Origin: Ascaris suum
Lineage: Eukaryota; Nematoda; Chromadorea; Rhabditida; Ascarididae
Direction of reading: 5' to 3'
Length of the DNA: 64,000 nt
Assembly: GCA_013433145.1 (NCBI GenBank)
Contig: CM024187.1
Coordinates: 5,906,826 to 5,970,825 of the forward strand
Shown one piece after another: positions 25,940 through 56,090 of the stretch (its first letter is position 1; the number at the start of each line of letters is the position of its first letter). The position numbers and the translations under genes were made by a program. The notes beneath the pieces are model-generated. The model was not told the DNA's origin. It did no database searches and saw only the letters and a list, made by a program, of their open reading frames with translations.

Positions 25940-28323
25940 TCATGCTTGTGACCATGAAGTGCAGAGTAAACGGACTGTAAAGCTTATACCTGTATAAATG
26001 TCGAACCACTATCAGACATACAAAAGCCATCATACTCGAATCAAATTCAAAATATGTAAAAGCAAAAATGAAACACCCTAATTACTGAATAAAATGACCA
26101 AATTCAACTGCGAGCATGTAAAAGGCATAGTTTATGTGATGCAGTGTAGTATACAGCAACACCTGACATAGCACGGTATGCACTTTGAAAAAACAAGGTG
26201 CGATGCAGCATACTACAATGGGCTCATGGAATAAGTGCGGTGGGGTGCAATACATCAGCAATCTTTAGTGGACAGCGCAGAGCAGTGCGTCCTCTTCAAA
26301 ACGTGGTATTTATGAACCAGCGTACCGCTGCGCTAGTTTCAGTATTTGACGCAATTTGCTTTATTGCAAAACACCTGGCCTGGGAAAATCCGGCACGGCA
26401 CGCCATGTACACCGACCTTTTTGAAAATGTGCAGTACGATACAACACGTCGGTCATTTTTGGTGATACAGTGAAGAATAGCACAATCGCCCCCCAAAACG
26501 CCGACTAAGACACGTGAATGGGATAAAAAAGAAATACGACGAAAGACAAATAAGGAAATGGGCATGAAATGCACATTTTTGGCAATTCAGCCCATACATC
26601 AACCTTCTGCATAAATATACGCCTCTCCCTGGCCAGAAAAACTGACAACGAACCAGTGGCGAGTACGCGCTTTCGAAAACGATTTAAACGCCTGCATAGA
26701 ATGCATACTATAAATTTCCTTTGGCTTGCGTTTCGCCCATTACAGCGCTAAACGAAATTCGGTTTCGGAGGTCATGCACAGCACAAACTATAATCATCAA
26801 AGTTCACCTCTGCAGCTTGCGCTGTTCACGAAATGAATAATGTGAGCAAGCAGACAGACACATACATACAAATGCATAGATGTAGTGCCCCTGCAATGCA
26901 CTTGGTGCAAAAACTTGCAAGAAGTGCACAAGAACACCATTGCTAACTTTACGACCGGCGAATTTGGTCGTCTCTATAGAACTTGCACAGAACAGGACAA
27001 ACATTACATATCTTTCCACAAGTGAAAAAAATACAACAGTGACGTTGAAAATAGGAACGCTGCTCATTCAACTGTTGAGTAAGCACTGGACTAGAACGTA
27101 AAGAGAAAATATTATTGAGAATTTAGTTGCAATACTGCTGCCAAAAGGTTACATCGCATGAAATGAACTGTAAACACCCAACTTTTCTGTAATATTTCTA
27201 CAGCTCTTCGGATAGCACTCACTTTTAAATACTGGATTGAGGTAAAAAGGAGGGCTCCAACCGTCGAATTACAGCAGGGATTGGAAAACATCGAACCTCT
27301 GGTGCATAATCAAGAGGTTGAACAGCTGCGATTGAGTTCTTCAGCGAACACATTGATATTAACAGGAACTAGTGGAAAAGGAGACTGTGCTAACAACATT
27401 TGCCCTATAGTTCTTCAGCCTTGATACCGTTTGCTGAAGGATGAATACGCGCTCACTTCACCTGACTGTGAGCATGACAAAAGGATAGGCACAACATCAG
27501 TAGCAATGTGGAATTTTCTGCACGGCACTATCTTTAAAAATCGAAAGCTGAAGCGTAACGAATATACTGACGTTGCATAGAGAATCACAGTTAGGGGTCA
27601 AACAACGATATTTTCACTTTGTGAAGTATGTTCAGTTTAAAACAAATGGATCCGAACAGAAGCAGCAGTACAGGCAAGGAAGACAACCACGACAGGCAAA
27701 AAGGCGTTCAGAGAAAAGTATTTCTTTAAAAATTATTTGCAAACACATCCACGACTAAGAACTTGAGCGCAATATGGAAAGATGAAGCAGCTTTTAACCA
27801 CGAGAAGTTATTCAATGAACCAACGCATGCATGTTATGCAACACACGTTAAGCGATAGTCTTGATACAGAACTAACAAAGCTGAAAGTCAAAGTGATTAA
27901 ATGAGACGGAAGCGGAAGAATGACACGCCTGGAAGGAGAACATGATCAACTATAACCTGTGTTTATGAAGTAACTGCAGCAAGGGCAACTAAGAGACATC
28001 TTAGAGACTCCAGCCCAGCGATGGAGAGGTGCGATAGGAAGTAAAGTTCTACAGATACAAGTTATTAAACTGTGCAATCGATCGACAAACTACATGTTTT
28101 CTTTGGTCGAATCTTCGGTATAGGAAAAGCACGTCAATCCACCAATTCAACCACATAGGCAGGTCTTTCAAAGCTGCGTCTACCTTCCAATCGCAACACT
28201 CATTAAAATGACCTAACCCATCCGCATACAGCTTAGAAAACTGCTACTGTGCTGAGTGATTAGAAAGAACAAGAAGTCACATTTGTGGATAGCATTCTGC
28301 CTTATCTAGCATAATGAGTGCCT
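25940..28323. other. Region downstream of the p38 gene, no firm gene
   Basis: Contains the kinase 3' flank on the minus strand and scattered open frames. A plus-strand frame at 26198-26473 and minus-strand frames at 26296-26574 and 26804-27067 look partly protein-like but lack a supported exon chain. No clear AATAAA follows the kinase stop within about 100 bases. Confidence 0.4.
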
Positions 28324-39738
<11,415 letters not shown>

Positions 39739-39756
39739 TCTTATACAATCAACTTT

Positions 39757-40158
39757 CTGCAACTCGCCAACAATCGATAAATTGCAGCAGAAACGCAAGC
39801 CACTTAGCTGCTCTCATTGTACGTGCAAATATAACCCTGTGAGCAAATTCATCGGCATAATGCTAAGGCGATGCATTCATACTGCACAATTAGGAAACAA
39901 GATAACGAATACATGACTTGTGATGCGGTAAGATAGCTTTGCCCGATGCTCACATGAGATAAACTTGACCAGACAATTATAAGCCACAACGCATACCCAC
40001 AGTGCTTAAATATAACTGCTGCAATTTATTGGACACCATTACGTTGCTTCTATCCGATTTTCTTTAGTCGACATATTCTGTTGCCGAAATATACCTTGCA
40101 CTCTGCACACATGAACTGGGACGCCTTGTGCATTTCACGCATCCTACGTCTTTTCTAG
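39757..40158. promoter_or_regulatory. Putative bidirectional promoter between p38 and gene X
   Basis: About 400 bases separate the putative trans-splice acceptor of the p38 gene (minus strand, TTGCAG) from the TTTTCTAG acceptor upstream of gene X (plus strand). The two genes are head-to-head, so this interval, and possibly more inside the outrons, should hold both promoters. I see no canonical element that I can name with confidence. Confidence 0.4.
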
Positions 40159-40179
40159 AAAGGGAACAACACTAAGAAG

Positions 40180-40193
40180 ATGTTGGCTTTTCG

Positions 40194-40197
<4 letters not shown>
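40180..40197 (+). promoter_or_regulatory. Five-codon upstream ORF overlapping gene X start
   Basis: After the TTTTCTAG acceptor the first ATG opens a five-codon frame whose TGA overlaps the ATG of gene X (ATGA, 40194-40197). This geometry allows termination-reinitiation. It matters only if gene X starts where proposed. Confidence 0.35.
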
Positions 40198-45240
<5,043 letters not shown>

Positions 45241-46389
45241 TTTGCTCGTGTGTGGAAAATCAAATATAGAACGGTTTGTGACCCCATAGTCATAATGCAA
45301 ACGTTGGAATTCCACAGAAGAAAAGAAATACACTGCTATCTACTTGATGTTTTGATCGTAGGACTGCTAAATCAACAGTCGGTAATGTTCTCTCTCCATG
45401 TCTTTATTTCTGAGGTTTCTCCTTTTAACCAACTTATCGAAGGAGGGTCCCCCTCCTGCGTTCGACTGCCGATGCAAATTGCACATTCGGCCACGGCCCC
45501 CATGTTGCTGTCCCTTTAATGTTTTGTTGCGGCCAGCTTTATTACACTAATCCCCTTGGCATTATTACTTGAATAAAGTGTAGTATTAATTTTTTCTTGA
45601 CACATACCTTAATTTGGAAACCGAAATTTCCCATTTTTCAGCAGCCGAAGTTCTGCTTTCACTGTTTCTGGTCTTCTAATCTCGAATGAAACCAGTTTTT
45701 AACTGGATGCCTGGTGATCAACGATGGTTTTTTAGAATAGGTTCGGTTTTAAAGGGAACTGGGTTGCAAGCCATTCCATTCTCCGTCACCGAACGGACCG
45801 CGCAAGATTACATTAAGTTGCTATTGCTGCACCCTGAAATATGCTCAAGTACTGTATTGAAATGTTTAAAAATCGATCACTGAAGATCGGAGATTGCTTC
45901 CTGAATTCTGTCGTCACTTCTTTCAGTAGGGTAACATTCACTCGATGGCAAAATTTTGAGGCATAATATACTTTTGTCGGAGTTGATGAGTTTTAATTCT
46001 TGGCCTTCCACCTGAGGTCCTGCTTGTCTGATTGCACTGTTTGGCTTTTCGGTTCATCTTCTACTTTTGTTCGCTGTGTTCGCAAAGTGTATGAATAAAC
46101 AACGTTATTCGTGGAAGAAATGGAGCCTTGAAAAAATCTGCAACTTTTTTGGATGGGCCTCCACTTTCCACCAGGTATGCAGCACGACAAGCGAAGGATT
46201 TTTGCAGCATTTCAGGCCTTTCCAGGTTAATACAGAGTTCGGTCTGCAAATGCATTCGCCGCAAATGGCGACAATGCTGCAAATTCGGTACACGACATCG
46301 GCAATGGTATGGGGATTAAAATAAATCAACCGCAATTTAAAAGATAGCACAGTGGGTGCGTTAATTATGTTTACAGAAGGGGACTAGAA

Positions 46390-47470
46390 AATGCAACAAT
46401 GGAAACTGTGTACCACATTTTGAGGTGCAACGTTTTTTGACATAACCATATGGACTACGGGGAAAGGCGATTTGAAATGTTTCTAGAAGCAGCGTGTTGG
46501 AAAGGTGGCGCACGAATTTATGACGAAAGACGTAATTAAATTTGAACTCGCAATATCTCAGTGATTTCGGCCTGAAGATTTCCGGTCCTTTAGCATTTTC
46601 AGTTCGCTCTGCTGACGTTTCCGCGAACTTTGCGACAGCAATGCGAATGGACTACCTTTCTATGTTTTCTATAGTTCGATACCAAAAGCTTGATGAGATG
46701 GCCACAGAAGAGGGCGGTGATTCCGAGATGAGTGGACATTCGCCCGCGAACTACGCTAATGCTGAATATGTCTCGGCAACACTGAATATTTTTGTGTTGC
46801 AAAACGACGAATAAATTGTGGAATTTCGACGACTCTCCAACAATATTGGAACACTGCAACCTTAAGTGGATATCAGCCTTGATCATAACACGAAGCTCAA
46901 GGATGCCATTAGTTGTGAAGTAAAAAACTACATTCTTATTACCCCTCCAGCTTAAGAAAATATTCATGGCGAAAGTTGCTACGGATGGGACAACATTTTT
47001 CGTAGAAACATTTAATTGTCACAACTCCAACAAATAGCGAATGCATCAAGATCGTTTTGCAGAATGTAGAAGTTGCAGGTATGATCTTGCAATGGACAAT
47101 AAATTTCTGGGGCGTCAGCCAAGAGCCTGCCAAAACTCATAATGTTATCAGAAACATCGTTGCTTTACACAACGAACAAAATAGGACCTAAAGCATCTCC
47201 TTGTGGGACGCCACTATGAATTAAGCAGAGGGGAGTAACTATTCCCAGTTCTCACATAGAACTGCACCCCATTAGAACTATCTCACCTGGTTTAAACAAA
47301 GAGCCAATGATGCCGTACCTTTCCACTTTCGAGAACAGCCTTTCCTCAGAGAGTATTTCAGGGCCTTGGGTAATCAAGAAACACAATTTGGGTCTGAATG
47401 TTCAACGCAATATCCACTCCTTAAGAGAAGAATTTAGATCGTTTCGCATACAACGATAGCATATTGCATC
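46390..47470 (-). pseudogene. LINE reverse transcriptase relic, copy A
   Basis: Reading the minus strand across frames gives, in order, a decayed DVV.LD..KAF-like box and RTGNSYSPLCLIHSGVPQGD followed by ALGPILFVV (47164-47250). Next come SNDVSDNI and LLADAPEIY, then IENIERSFTR further down. This is the order of a CR1/jockey-type reverse transcriptase palm and thumb. The catalytic FADD box is replaced by LADA, and several stops and frameshifts are present, so the copy is dead. The end near 46.4 kb overlaps in protein position with copy B, so these are two insertions rather than one element. Confidence 0.85.
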
Positions 47471-48375
47471 TGAAAACCCTACAAACGTGGGAATTTAAGC
47501 ATATCGGCGATAGTTTTAAATCGCCGTCGTGTCCTGCAAGCTAGAATATCATTTTATGACATTTTAGTTGCATTTTCATTATTTTAGTCTTTAATAGTTT
47601 CTTCTATAGTGATTAGTATGAAATAAAAACGAATAGAAAGAAACGTTACGCGTTTAAAAATTATCCTCAAGTCGATAGGCTACTTGTCCATAGAACAAAA
47701 ACTTTTCGTGGTGCACTGAGTTCTCGGCTTATTTACCTAATGGGGTGGCCGCCATTATGAGTTAAACTTGGCCTTCCTTGAATTGTGCCTACTTTTTAAA
47801 AGCCAGCACCACACTGCATGTTAAAGCAGGCATTCGGCTTTTTGGTCGTTCATTTGCTAGCTTCAAAATATTCCGCAGTCACCGCGTTTCATTAACTAAC
47901 GGACTAATGCAGCGAGGTGTGAATGAGGAATAATCTGAAACGAAGCTGCTACTCCAAGGCATCGATGACAGCATCAAAAGTTCGCGAAGACCGAAACGAA
48001 CAGGTTGGCTCGAAGAGCACTTAGGTCATAATTTTTCGACTTTCCGTCTTTCTAAAAGAGAAGTTTCTCGAAGGGCCGAATTCAAAGAGGTTGCATGAAG
48101 AATATCTCGACGTCGATGCGTTATTATGTGTAAGTGCTTTGGCCTAAGAGAACTTTAGACATGCGCAATGCAGCTTGAGCAGAGGTAATGAATTATATGG
48201 AGTAGTGTGAATTTCATCGTCAACGGAGCAGCTACGGTCAGCAGGTCAACCAGGGTCAGAGTTGTGGTCGGGGCGGAGCCGCCCGTCTGGCTAGCGAGGA
48301 GGGCAGATGGCACTCAGCAGCAGCTGTTAAGCACCCTGCCATGCATCGATTGTCGTGCGCACTAGGCTCTCTGCA

Positions 48376-51300
48376 ATGAAAGACAACTCGACGTGCTCAT
48401 GCGAAGCTCTTGGCTCCACTCCCCAGCAGCTCCTTCCTCTTATTGCGAAAATGGCTCCTGAATACTGGAGCTGGGACTACGATCCACAAGTACTTTTTTA
48501 ATCTTCATTTTATGGACAGCGGCTTTCAATCATGTTACCATTGAAACGTTTATACTCTTGCACTGTTTGCATTTTTTTTTTTTGAGTGTTCTTAATTTCT
48601 TGACCTAGACATTTCCCTTTGGGCTTCAACAGTTCTTCCTTCCGGGAAATGTTGACTTCATTAATGGGCTTATCATATGTTTAAGCACTATTCACTCACT
48701 TTGGTTACAAATAGCTCCGGCACGCCATATTGAAAGTTTTGTTACTACTTCAACTTCCGACGAAGTTTTTAATTGTAAGGTTGCTGAGAAAAAATCTCAA
48801 CAACTGAAACTCCGAATGATGCAGATATTGATATCCTGGATCAAAATTTGATCTGCTGAGGTAAACTATGACTTACACTTTAATAACTCGCACAGAGACA
48901 ACCGGAAATAAGAATACATACGCACCGAGTACCTTCACCATTGTATTGTTACGGGTGCATATTCGACCGCATTGGATTCCATATTTGATAGTTTTTGTCT
49001 AGAACGAGAATTAAATGCTGTTAGCTCCCTTCAGGTTTCTAATTGTGACTCATCGAGGCATTGCGATCTATGAGGACTTACATCCTACAAAGCACGTCTT
49101 CGAAAAGGTTCATAGTGAGTGAAAATAGTATATGGCGTTTAAATACATCAAATCTGATGAGTGAAGGTATTCGAAAGGTAGGCCAGTGGTTGTGAAGCTT
49201 CACAGTGAGGTGAAGTACGTTTGTACTATTTCTCTTCCTCAATAACACCTCTACAAAATCTTTAACAGGCGCAGAGCCATCAAAAAACTATAGGGCAATT
49301 AATACAAGGTGCGCGCGATGCAAAATCTCTGTCAGTGGGAGAGGAAAGAGGATAAGAGAACAAAGAAAACACCTCTAAAGGATTAAAGGATAAGAGAAAA
49401 CATCACAGTAATGTTTTCGGTGACGACTTTCCAGTAAGTAAATAGCGGTCGGGAAGAACATGCGTATACGTTCGACGTGAAAGCGCGCAAATGGATTTGA
49501 TGATGGAAAATGTACGAGCATGCCTTTCTTAAAGATCTTCGAGCGAATTTTCTGGTTGCGAAAAGAGGGAAAGATACTGTTTGGTACTGTTTTCCCGTTT
49601 CACCACCTGTAAATACGGTAGATACGGTGCTGTTTGAGAGTTTATAGGTGGTTGGTCAGTTTGCGATTAGTCGCCATTGCAGTTAACCTAAATGATGCGA
49701 TGAATGCATCGAATTATTTGCGAGCATAGGGCACGGTTGCTTGCTCTCTCTATATTGTATGCGGAGATCCGGCGACAGCAGATGCTAGCGCGAGTGTTCG
49801 CCAGACGCGTAACACACGGCACTCTCTTCATTACTTTCAAACGAAACGAATGCGAAGAAGACCGTTGAAACACTCCTGTTCTCTTTCCTCTTCCCATCCT
49901 TTATTTCTTCAAACTCGTCGCAAGAAATTAAGCCCGCTGCTTTTTCGAGTAGTTTGTAGTTCTATCTTGTTGGAAACCAAATGTTTCTCCAAACTCAACT
50001 GCTCATAGCAATTGCAAATCTTATATTGTGGCGAGCTTTATTGTTCGCTCAGTAAAATATATTCAGCCTGCAACTTGGATTTGGCTCGCTATCAACGATC
50101 TGGGTTCCCCTACTTGCTTATCCCAACCTGTAAAACTGAACGGTTCCATCCGAAATTTGCAGATTGAGGTGAAACATTTTCAAGGTAGTTTCCTAAGCGC
50201 ACCGACTTCAAATTTGCACATCGAATGTGCTCGATTAGTGAAGCGATAACGCTTGACCGCCTTCACTGCTGAATTTTTTAAGAACGCGAAATGGTCAGAT
50301 GTTCGAAATCATTTCATTTCTTTGTTATCCCCTCTCCATTTTCTTTCACCATCCATCCAGCTTTTACTTCTACAGAAACCCCTTATTAGTTTTCATAAAA
50401 ATTTTAGGATTTGTTTTGAACGCTGATGATTGGTCCCCCAAAATGACGGATATTTTTGGAAGTTAGTGGATAGGAGTTAGTTGAATTCATTGGGTAGTGG
50501 TGACGAGTCAAACTAGCCATTTATCTCTTCAGAAACACGTAGTGAGCGACAAACAAGACTGCACACCACAAGTCACACTTATACTCCATGAAAGAGTCGG
50601 TAGTAAGGTGAGGAAATCGAATACGTTCGCATGTGTGCATATTTTTCTAGGCTATCAAGCTGACTGCTTTGACGACCCTAAAACACGAAAGATCGAGCTC
50701 TTTTTACTTCAGAAGATCTTTTCATGTTTGTTTTTCAATCTGGTGATTATCCCCGGAAATGCCTGCAATCATCAAGAAAACCACTTGACTGCGTGAAACT
50801 CAAAATGAAGTGTTTAGTTAGTTAAGTAAGGGGGGGAAGTTTGCTGACTTCTTTATGTTTATAGGTTTCGAAGAACGAGGTGTTGATTGAGGACAATAGA
50901 GTGACTTTCCACCGTGAATACTCATATGGTACGGCAGCAGTTCGCGCCAAGAAGCGCCTTACGGCGAATACGATTGCCTATTGGGAAATACGCGTTCCAC
51001 ACCGCCTTTTCGGTACGTCGGTTATGTTTGGAATTGGAAACGATTGCGCTCGGGTGAGTCGAATGTTCACTGCTCATTTCCGCACCATTTGATTGGCTCA
51101 CATCTTGTACTTATGTTCCGTTCTTCCACCTTATCTCCTAACCGAAGTTTCTGGGGGATTGTGAGCTTCCTAACTTTTCGTAATCGATACTTTTTAGGCA
51201 GAGTCCTGTGGGAATGGAAGCTTATGCTGTCTGCAAAATTTCAGAAAATAAGTGTTCAGAAAAAATTACCAAACGATTCTATTAAACTTGTCATCTCTAA

Positions 51301-52976
51301 TTCGCAGCGTTTGAAAATCAATGTATAATTCAAGTGGAGGTGGGGGGGGGGGGTGCTTGAGGTAAAAGGAGGCAGCTGTAAATAGAAAGTACCGTGATGT
51401 GCATTTCATTTATAAAGAGATCTGGCATTCAGTTCTCCTCTTTCCAGCTGAAACTGTTACTGCTGTGTATTACAGACGCCTCATTCGCATTATGCTATGA
51501 AATGAAGTGATGAGTGGTGTTTATAAAGTTAGGCCTAATTTGCATCAAATGAGATGACTGCTAAACAGAGATGCCGAACTTTGAAGTGTTTAGCAAAAAG
51601 ACGCTGACGTTTTGTGCAGTACTCTTATTTTGCAGCACACCGAGACAGGGATTGGACTTGATTACAAAAGTACCGCACATAGAACACTCGCGTCGTTTTA
51701 GTTACACCGAAATTCGAAATTGTCGAGTTTGTGTGCACTCAGTTTAGCTGTTTATTTCGCATCGCACGCTGCTCATTAAGATAGAGGGAAATCGGTTCTG
51801 CTCCTTGTTTCTTCATGCGGGTTTACCGTGGAGCAAATGGTCTGATAGCGACCCAAGGGCATCGATGGACGTTGTTCCTGTAATAAACACCTCCGTTCAG
51901 TTTTGCCCCAGACAAGAAACTATTGAAAGACTGCTGTGCTCGCTTTCCCTATATTTGTTTTTCTATATTTCGGGACTGACCTTTTGGGCAATAGATAGTG
52001 TAGTAAATTCGCGCTTTTGTATACATTTTGCGTGCCCGACTGTGTCGCAGAAACGTATCGCAAGTAACTTCACATTTTCCGTGCTGTTATAGCATTCCTT
52101 GGTGCATCGGTTCGAAAACATGCTGGGCGCTGACTCAAACTCCTACGGTCTTTCACACACGGGACACATCTTTCACGATGGTCTATGTGTACGATTTTGC
52201 GAGCGCTTTCCAGCACGTGGTTCAACAGCGGTCGGCTTAATGTTTCATGGACCGTCTGCATCTCTCGCCTATTTCCGCGACGGTTCGCCTCTTGGCGTCG
52301 CTTTCAGCCACATCGACTTATCCCGACCACTTTATCCCATGATCTCAAGGTTGTCGTATTTCCTGGAATTATCTCTTCCTGCCTGTTACGTTCATGTTTC
52401 ATTAGCTGCTCATCATGGCCAACTCACACAACGTTTCGCAAATCTAAGCGAAAACCTACTCAATGGCTCAATGACATTCGCTTCGTATCCAATTTATTGG
52501 TTGCCCGACTATTTCGGTATGGTGAGGGAAACATAAGTTATTCCCTCATTCGCAGACGTCGAACTACGGTGTCAAAAGAGTTTTCTTTACCTTACCTGAT
52601 TGTCTGCGTCGGTCGTCCCACGCGGCCATTGTGACCAACAAATTTATATCACCTCGAAATATGCAGCCGTTACTTTATTCACGATGAGATAGGCCATTAG
52701 CGAGCGATAATAAGCATTACAAACAATAAAGAACGACGTTTCAGCACGGCACAGAAAAGTGAGTTCATCCTGTGCGAACAGCGTTTCCTTCACATGACGC
52801 CTTATTCGCTATGTGAGTGCGCCCTGCAGTGTATCTCGCGACTTATCCGCAACGACACATTGCTCGACTCGTTGCATTTACCATTGAATCTCAACTTGGA
52901 ACTTTGTGAGCGCATTAATGCGCGTACTAGGCGTCGTCTGTGCATGCAGCATTCACCGATCGCCGTGCACAATTAA
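48376..52976 (+). CDS. SPRY domain plus SOCS-box protein, SPSB3-like
   Basis: Exons are 48376-48489 (ATG, 38 codons, ending YWSWDYDPQ), 50865-51053 and 52093-52349, joining in phase 0. The terminal exon is about 52782-52976 (TAA). A small linking exon starts at 52556 (RRTTVSKEFSLPYL); its donor is unresolved. Exons 2 and 3 form a SPRY domain: RVTFHREYSYGTAAVRAKK, YWEIRV, FGTSVMFGIG, then NMLGADSNSYGLSHTG and AYFRDGSPLGVAF. These match the order of SPSB3-type proteins. The terminal exon carries SLCECALQCISRLI, a BC-box-like elongin-binding helix, and LHLPLNL, near the LPxP of a Cullin5 box. The likely role is substrate receptor of a Cullin-RING E3 ligase in cytoplasm or nucleus. An in-frame TAA upstream supports the chosen ATG. 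Confidence 0.85.
51342..51353. repeat. G12 homopolymer in SPRY gene intron
   Basis: Twelve G on the sense strand in the second intron of the SPRY/SOCS gene. Confidence 0.9.
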
Positions 52977-52999
52977 GGGGAGGGGAGGGGAAATTGAGA

Positions 53000-55832
53000 T
53001 TCATTTATGCATATTTCTCAATTCGAATTCGTTCGCTTCCGTCTCGTATTCCATTATATTTTCATGTCTCCACATTCAGCCGTTCACATTTCACAAAAAA
53101 CAGTATTGTTTGAGAAAGGTCTTAATTCAATTCGTTTAAAAATGAAAAGGCAATGTTCATTGATAGTCAAGAAAAACGGAGGTAATCTTCCAAGCTTTAG
53201 TGCGCCTCACAGCAAGTTAATAGTTCATAGCGACTTAAAAGTCCTCATACGGAAAGTAAATTCACTAAAACAATTAAGTGATGCACACCGGACTACAGCC
53301 TACTTCGATAACAATACAAATGTACTTCAGCTCAAAGTAACCTTGTTTTCTGAACTAGTGAATGAGCTATCGAGTTCAAACCCTGGAAATATCTAAGATT
53401 GGCACTTATAATCCAGTGTGGCCAAACGTTCATGATCTCGGTGTCGTTTCTTTGCATTCGTTCGTTTCTTTGTTTCTTTTATTGCAATACTGTTATCGTA
53501 TATATCGTGCAGTATTTACTTATTTGCAATAATTGCAGCTCAAACCACACAGACGCTGTAAATTCCAATCCCATGTCCACCTCCACATTTCAGAGACGAA
53601 GTATGCAGGTTTATCATATTTCAACAGATTCCACTTGTAATCGAAATGCAACTTACTTAAGCGGCGTGTGAGAAGAACGAAAGACTAGAAAATGGCTTAC
53701 GAAGAGAGCGGGAAAAGGGACCACTTCCATAATTCGCCGTTTTCTTCTTCCGCTTTTTTGGGTGTTCTTTAGACGGCTGTTTGATGGACATGTTTTAAGT
53801 GTAGATGATTTTCACGTTCGAGAAGATAGATTGAGAGAGCGCTGAGGCAGTTGGCGAAGAAGTAAGTTTGTCGAGATCGCTCTCTCACTCTCTCAGAAGG
53901 TCAAAAGGCGTTTCAAACTAAAGAAGCCACTCTGCTGTCGACTCGTCCTTGTCTGTACCGTCTGTCATTGTCACGATAGGTGATCGCAGTTCGGTGATAA
54001 ATGCATCAACTGAGAGTTGGACCCCACTCCTTCTAATGAAATGTTGTCATTTGCGGTGATGCCGTCGACGTGATGCACAGTTATCTTCTGTTTTTTCTTC
54101 GAATGGGTGCATTGCACATTCCTAAGGCGGTCGATTAAAAGGCGATTGGTTGGTCATTTGACTCACTTCCGCGGTTATCATTTGTCAGTGGCACCTGTTG
54201 AAAGTGACTTTGATGTAGAAACCTGACAAATATATTCGGCGCGTCGTTGGGCTTCACTGGTTGTTTGATGGACATAGGTAAAGGAATGTAAGCGTCTGTG
54301 CATGGTGAGTGCTCCCTAGTCGTTGACGAAATGCTCGCCAACTAACTGCAGCTATGCGTCCAAAGATGACGTTAATAAATCTGTTACTGTCCCTCGCTGC
54401 ACCGTATATCACGTGATACCGAATCCCTCGGTAGTGCGTCCGGACGACAGTTGCTTTGAGAAACTGGTCACTTCTCTATATGGGACACGCGCACGCCTTT
54501 GTTATCGTGATGTGTGGTGTATCAGACTATAATTTTGTAGTAGTGCGCTTGTAACACCGTTGTTCACGTTTGGAACAGACATCACCTACGTGAGCGTGGG
54601 AAATTCCTGTCGAAGTTGCTAACTTGTTTGCTGATAATCTATTGATAATATGATAGTTTATTTCTAATTTCACAATTTATGGCAGTATTTGCGGACATTG
54701 ATTTGCCGATAATATGCAATTAAGATTTTTTGAATCTCCTAGCATAAAAGTTTCGTGGAACCAACCTGGAGACTACTCTAAAGGTCGAAACCATCCTTCT
54801 TATGTAGAAATGAATTTCTAGCAGATGATTTTTAAGGTGACCCGATCGAATGAAAAAAGAAAGAACTTATTAATGCCCGATCTTTTAGAAGATACAACTA
54901 AAGGACATATTAATGTTAGAGTGGACGGTACGCCCTTTCTCATTTCTACGTTATAATCTGCGTTTGATTGCTAATGTTGTTGTTTCTCCGTGCCGGGCAA
55001 GTCAGTGTTCATCTCTCGTACGCATTTCAAATGAATCCTTTTCTTTGATTTCCCAGATATAACGTTCGACTGCAAAATTTTTCTTTCGGACAACTCTAAT
55101 AAAACCTTTTTTCATTGAACAGTTGCACCTGTATACTCTCAAACAAGATAATGACTAGCATTGGTACAGTTAATTTGAAACAAAGATATGGATCATAATA
55201 TAGAAACTTTACAATGGGAAACGCTACATTTGGTTATAAGTTTAGTGGTTAATAAGTCCATTATAAGAAGCAGTTATAAGTCTTCCCGTGCATATTAACT
55301 GCTTCTTATAATATGTGGCTTTAGACAATTATTGATGGTGGATTGCTTAAAAGAGAACTGAAAAAAAGCTCAAAAAACTGGAGGTAGTGGAACCTATAGT
55401 TGATTTCGTGCCCTCTAACTAAATAGCCGCAAGGTTCTTTTGATCTTGCGAAGTTGCAAGCTCACGCGATCGACCTTCTCCTTCCAGGTTGTGAGTTTTC
55501 TAGTTGGGCTGATGTCTAATAAAGCGCCTCAGTATAGGCTATATTAACTGCGAACTTCTTATCATGTGGAAGGAGTAAATGGAAAAGCCGTGATTGAGGA
55601 GTGGGAACGAGAAAATTCTGTACGAGCTTATCGAAAAAAAATGTTGCTTGTATTAAAGCTTCGGGAAATGAGAGGGACTATGTTGTAAGCGATGGTGGCT
55701 TTATCGATGCAATGGGCAGTGCACCTTTGTGCTTTTGAAGCGCGGCATTCTGTTATAAAATGAGAAATGATTTCAGCCATCAATGTAGATCAGTCAACAC
55801 ACTACTAAAAGAGAGCTCCCACTAGCAGAATA
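53000..55832. other. Downstream of the SPRY gene; no supported gene
   Basis: Includes the 3' flank of the SPRY/SOCS gene and scattered short open frames (such as 53007-53396 plus). None shows a motif or exon chain. A small hairpin at 55261-55311 is listed separately. Confidence 0.45.
55261..55311. repeat. Short perfect hairpin, 16-bp arms
   Basis: TTATAAGAAGCAGTTA (55261-55276) and its exact reverse complement (55296-55311) flank a 19-base loop. One more outer base pair is possible. The stem is too short for an ordinary miRNA precursor. Confidence 0.85.
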
Positions 55833-56090
55833 TTACAATATGCAGTCGTCGACATGTAAATGCACTGCAAAAGCAAACGCCTGCTCATCGCAGGTGGCCA
55901 ATTTCGTGTAACGCGCACGCGCATGGGAGCCAAATGTCCGCCCAACGCAATTCTGAATTAGATATTCAGGAAGCAAATATCGCGAGAACAATTGTCCCAC
56001 AGTCAAACAAACTTCTCTTGTAACTTTCTTCTCCAGGGAGCGGGGATTCCGGATATATGTCTTCCTCCGCGTGCACACGAGCCTAACCAC
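55833..56090 (-). CDS. Orphan open exon, unknown
   Basis: A minus-strand open stretch follows the acceptor-like GTGGTTAG and ends in TAA. Codon use is moderately coding-like (for example FSRYLLPEYLIQNCVGRTFG). No family, partner exon or start is identified. It may be chance or a transposon fragment. Confidence 0.2.
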   Translation of the reverse strand: MVRLVCTRRKTYIRNPRSLEKKVTREVCLTVGQLFSRYLLPEYLIQNCVGRTFGSHARARYTKLATCDEQAFAFAVHLHVDDCIL

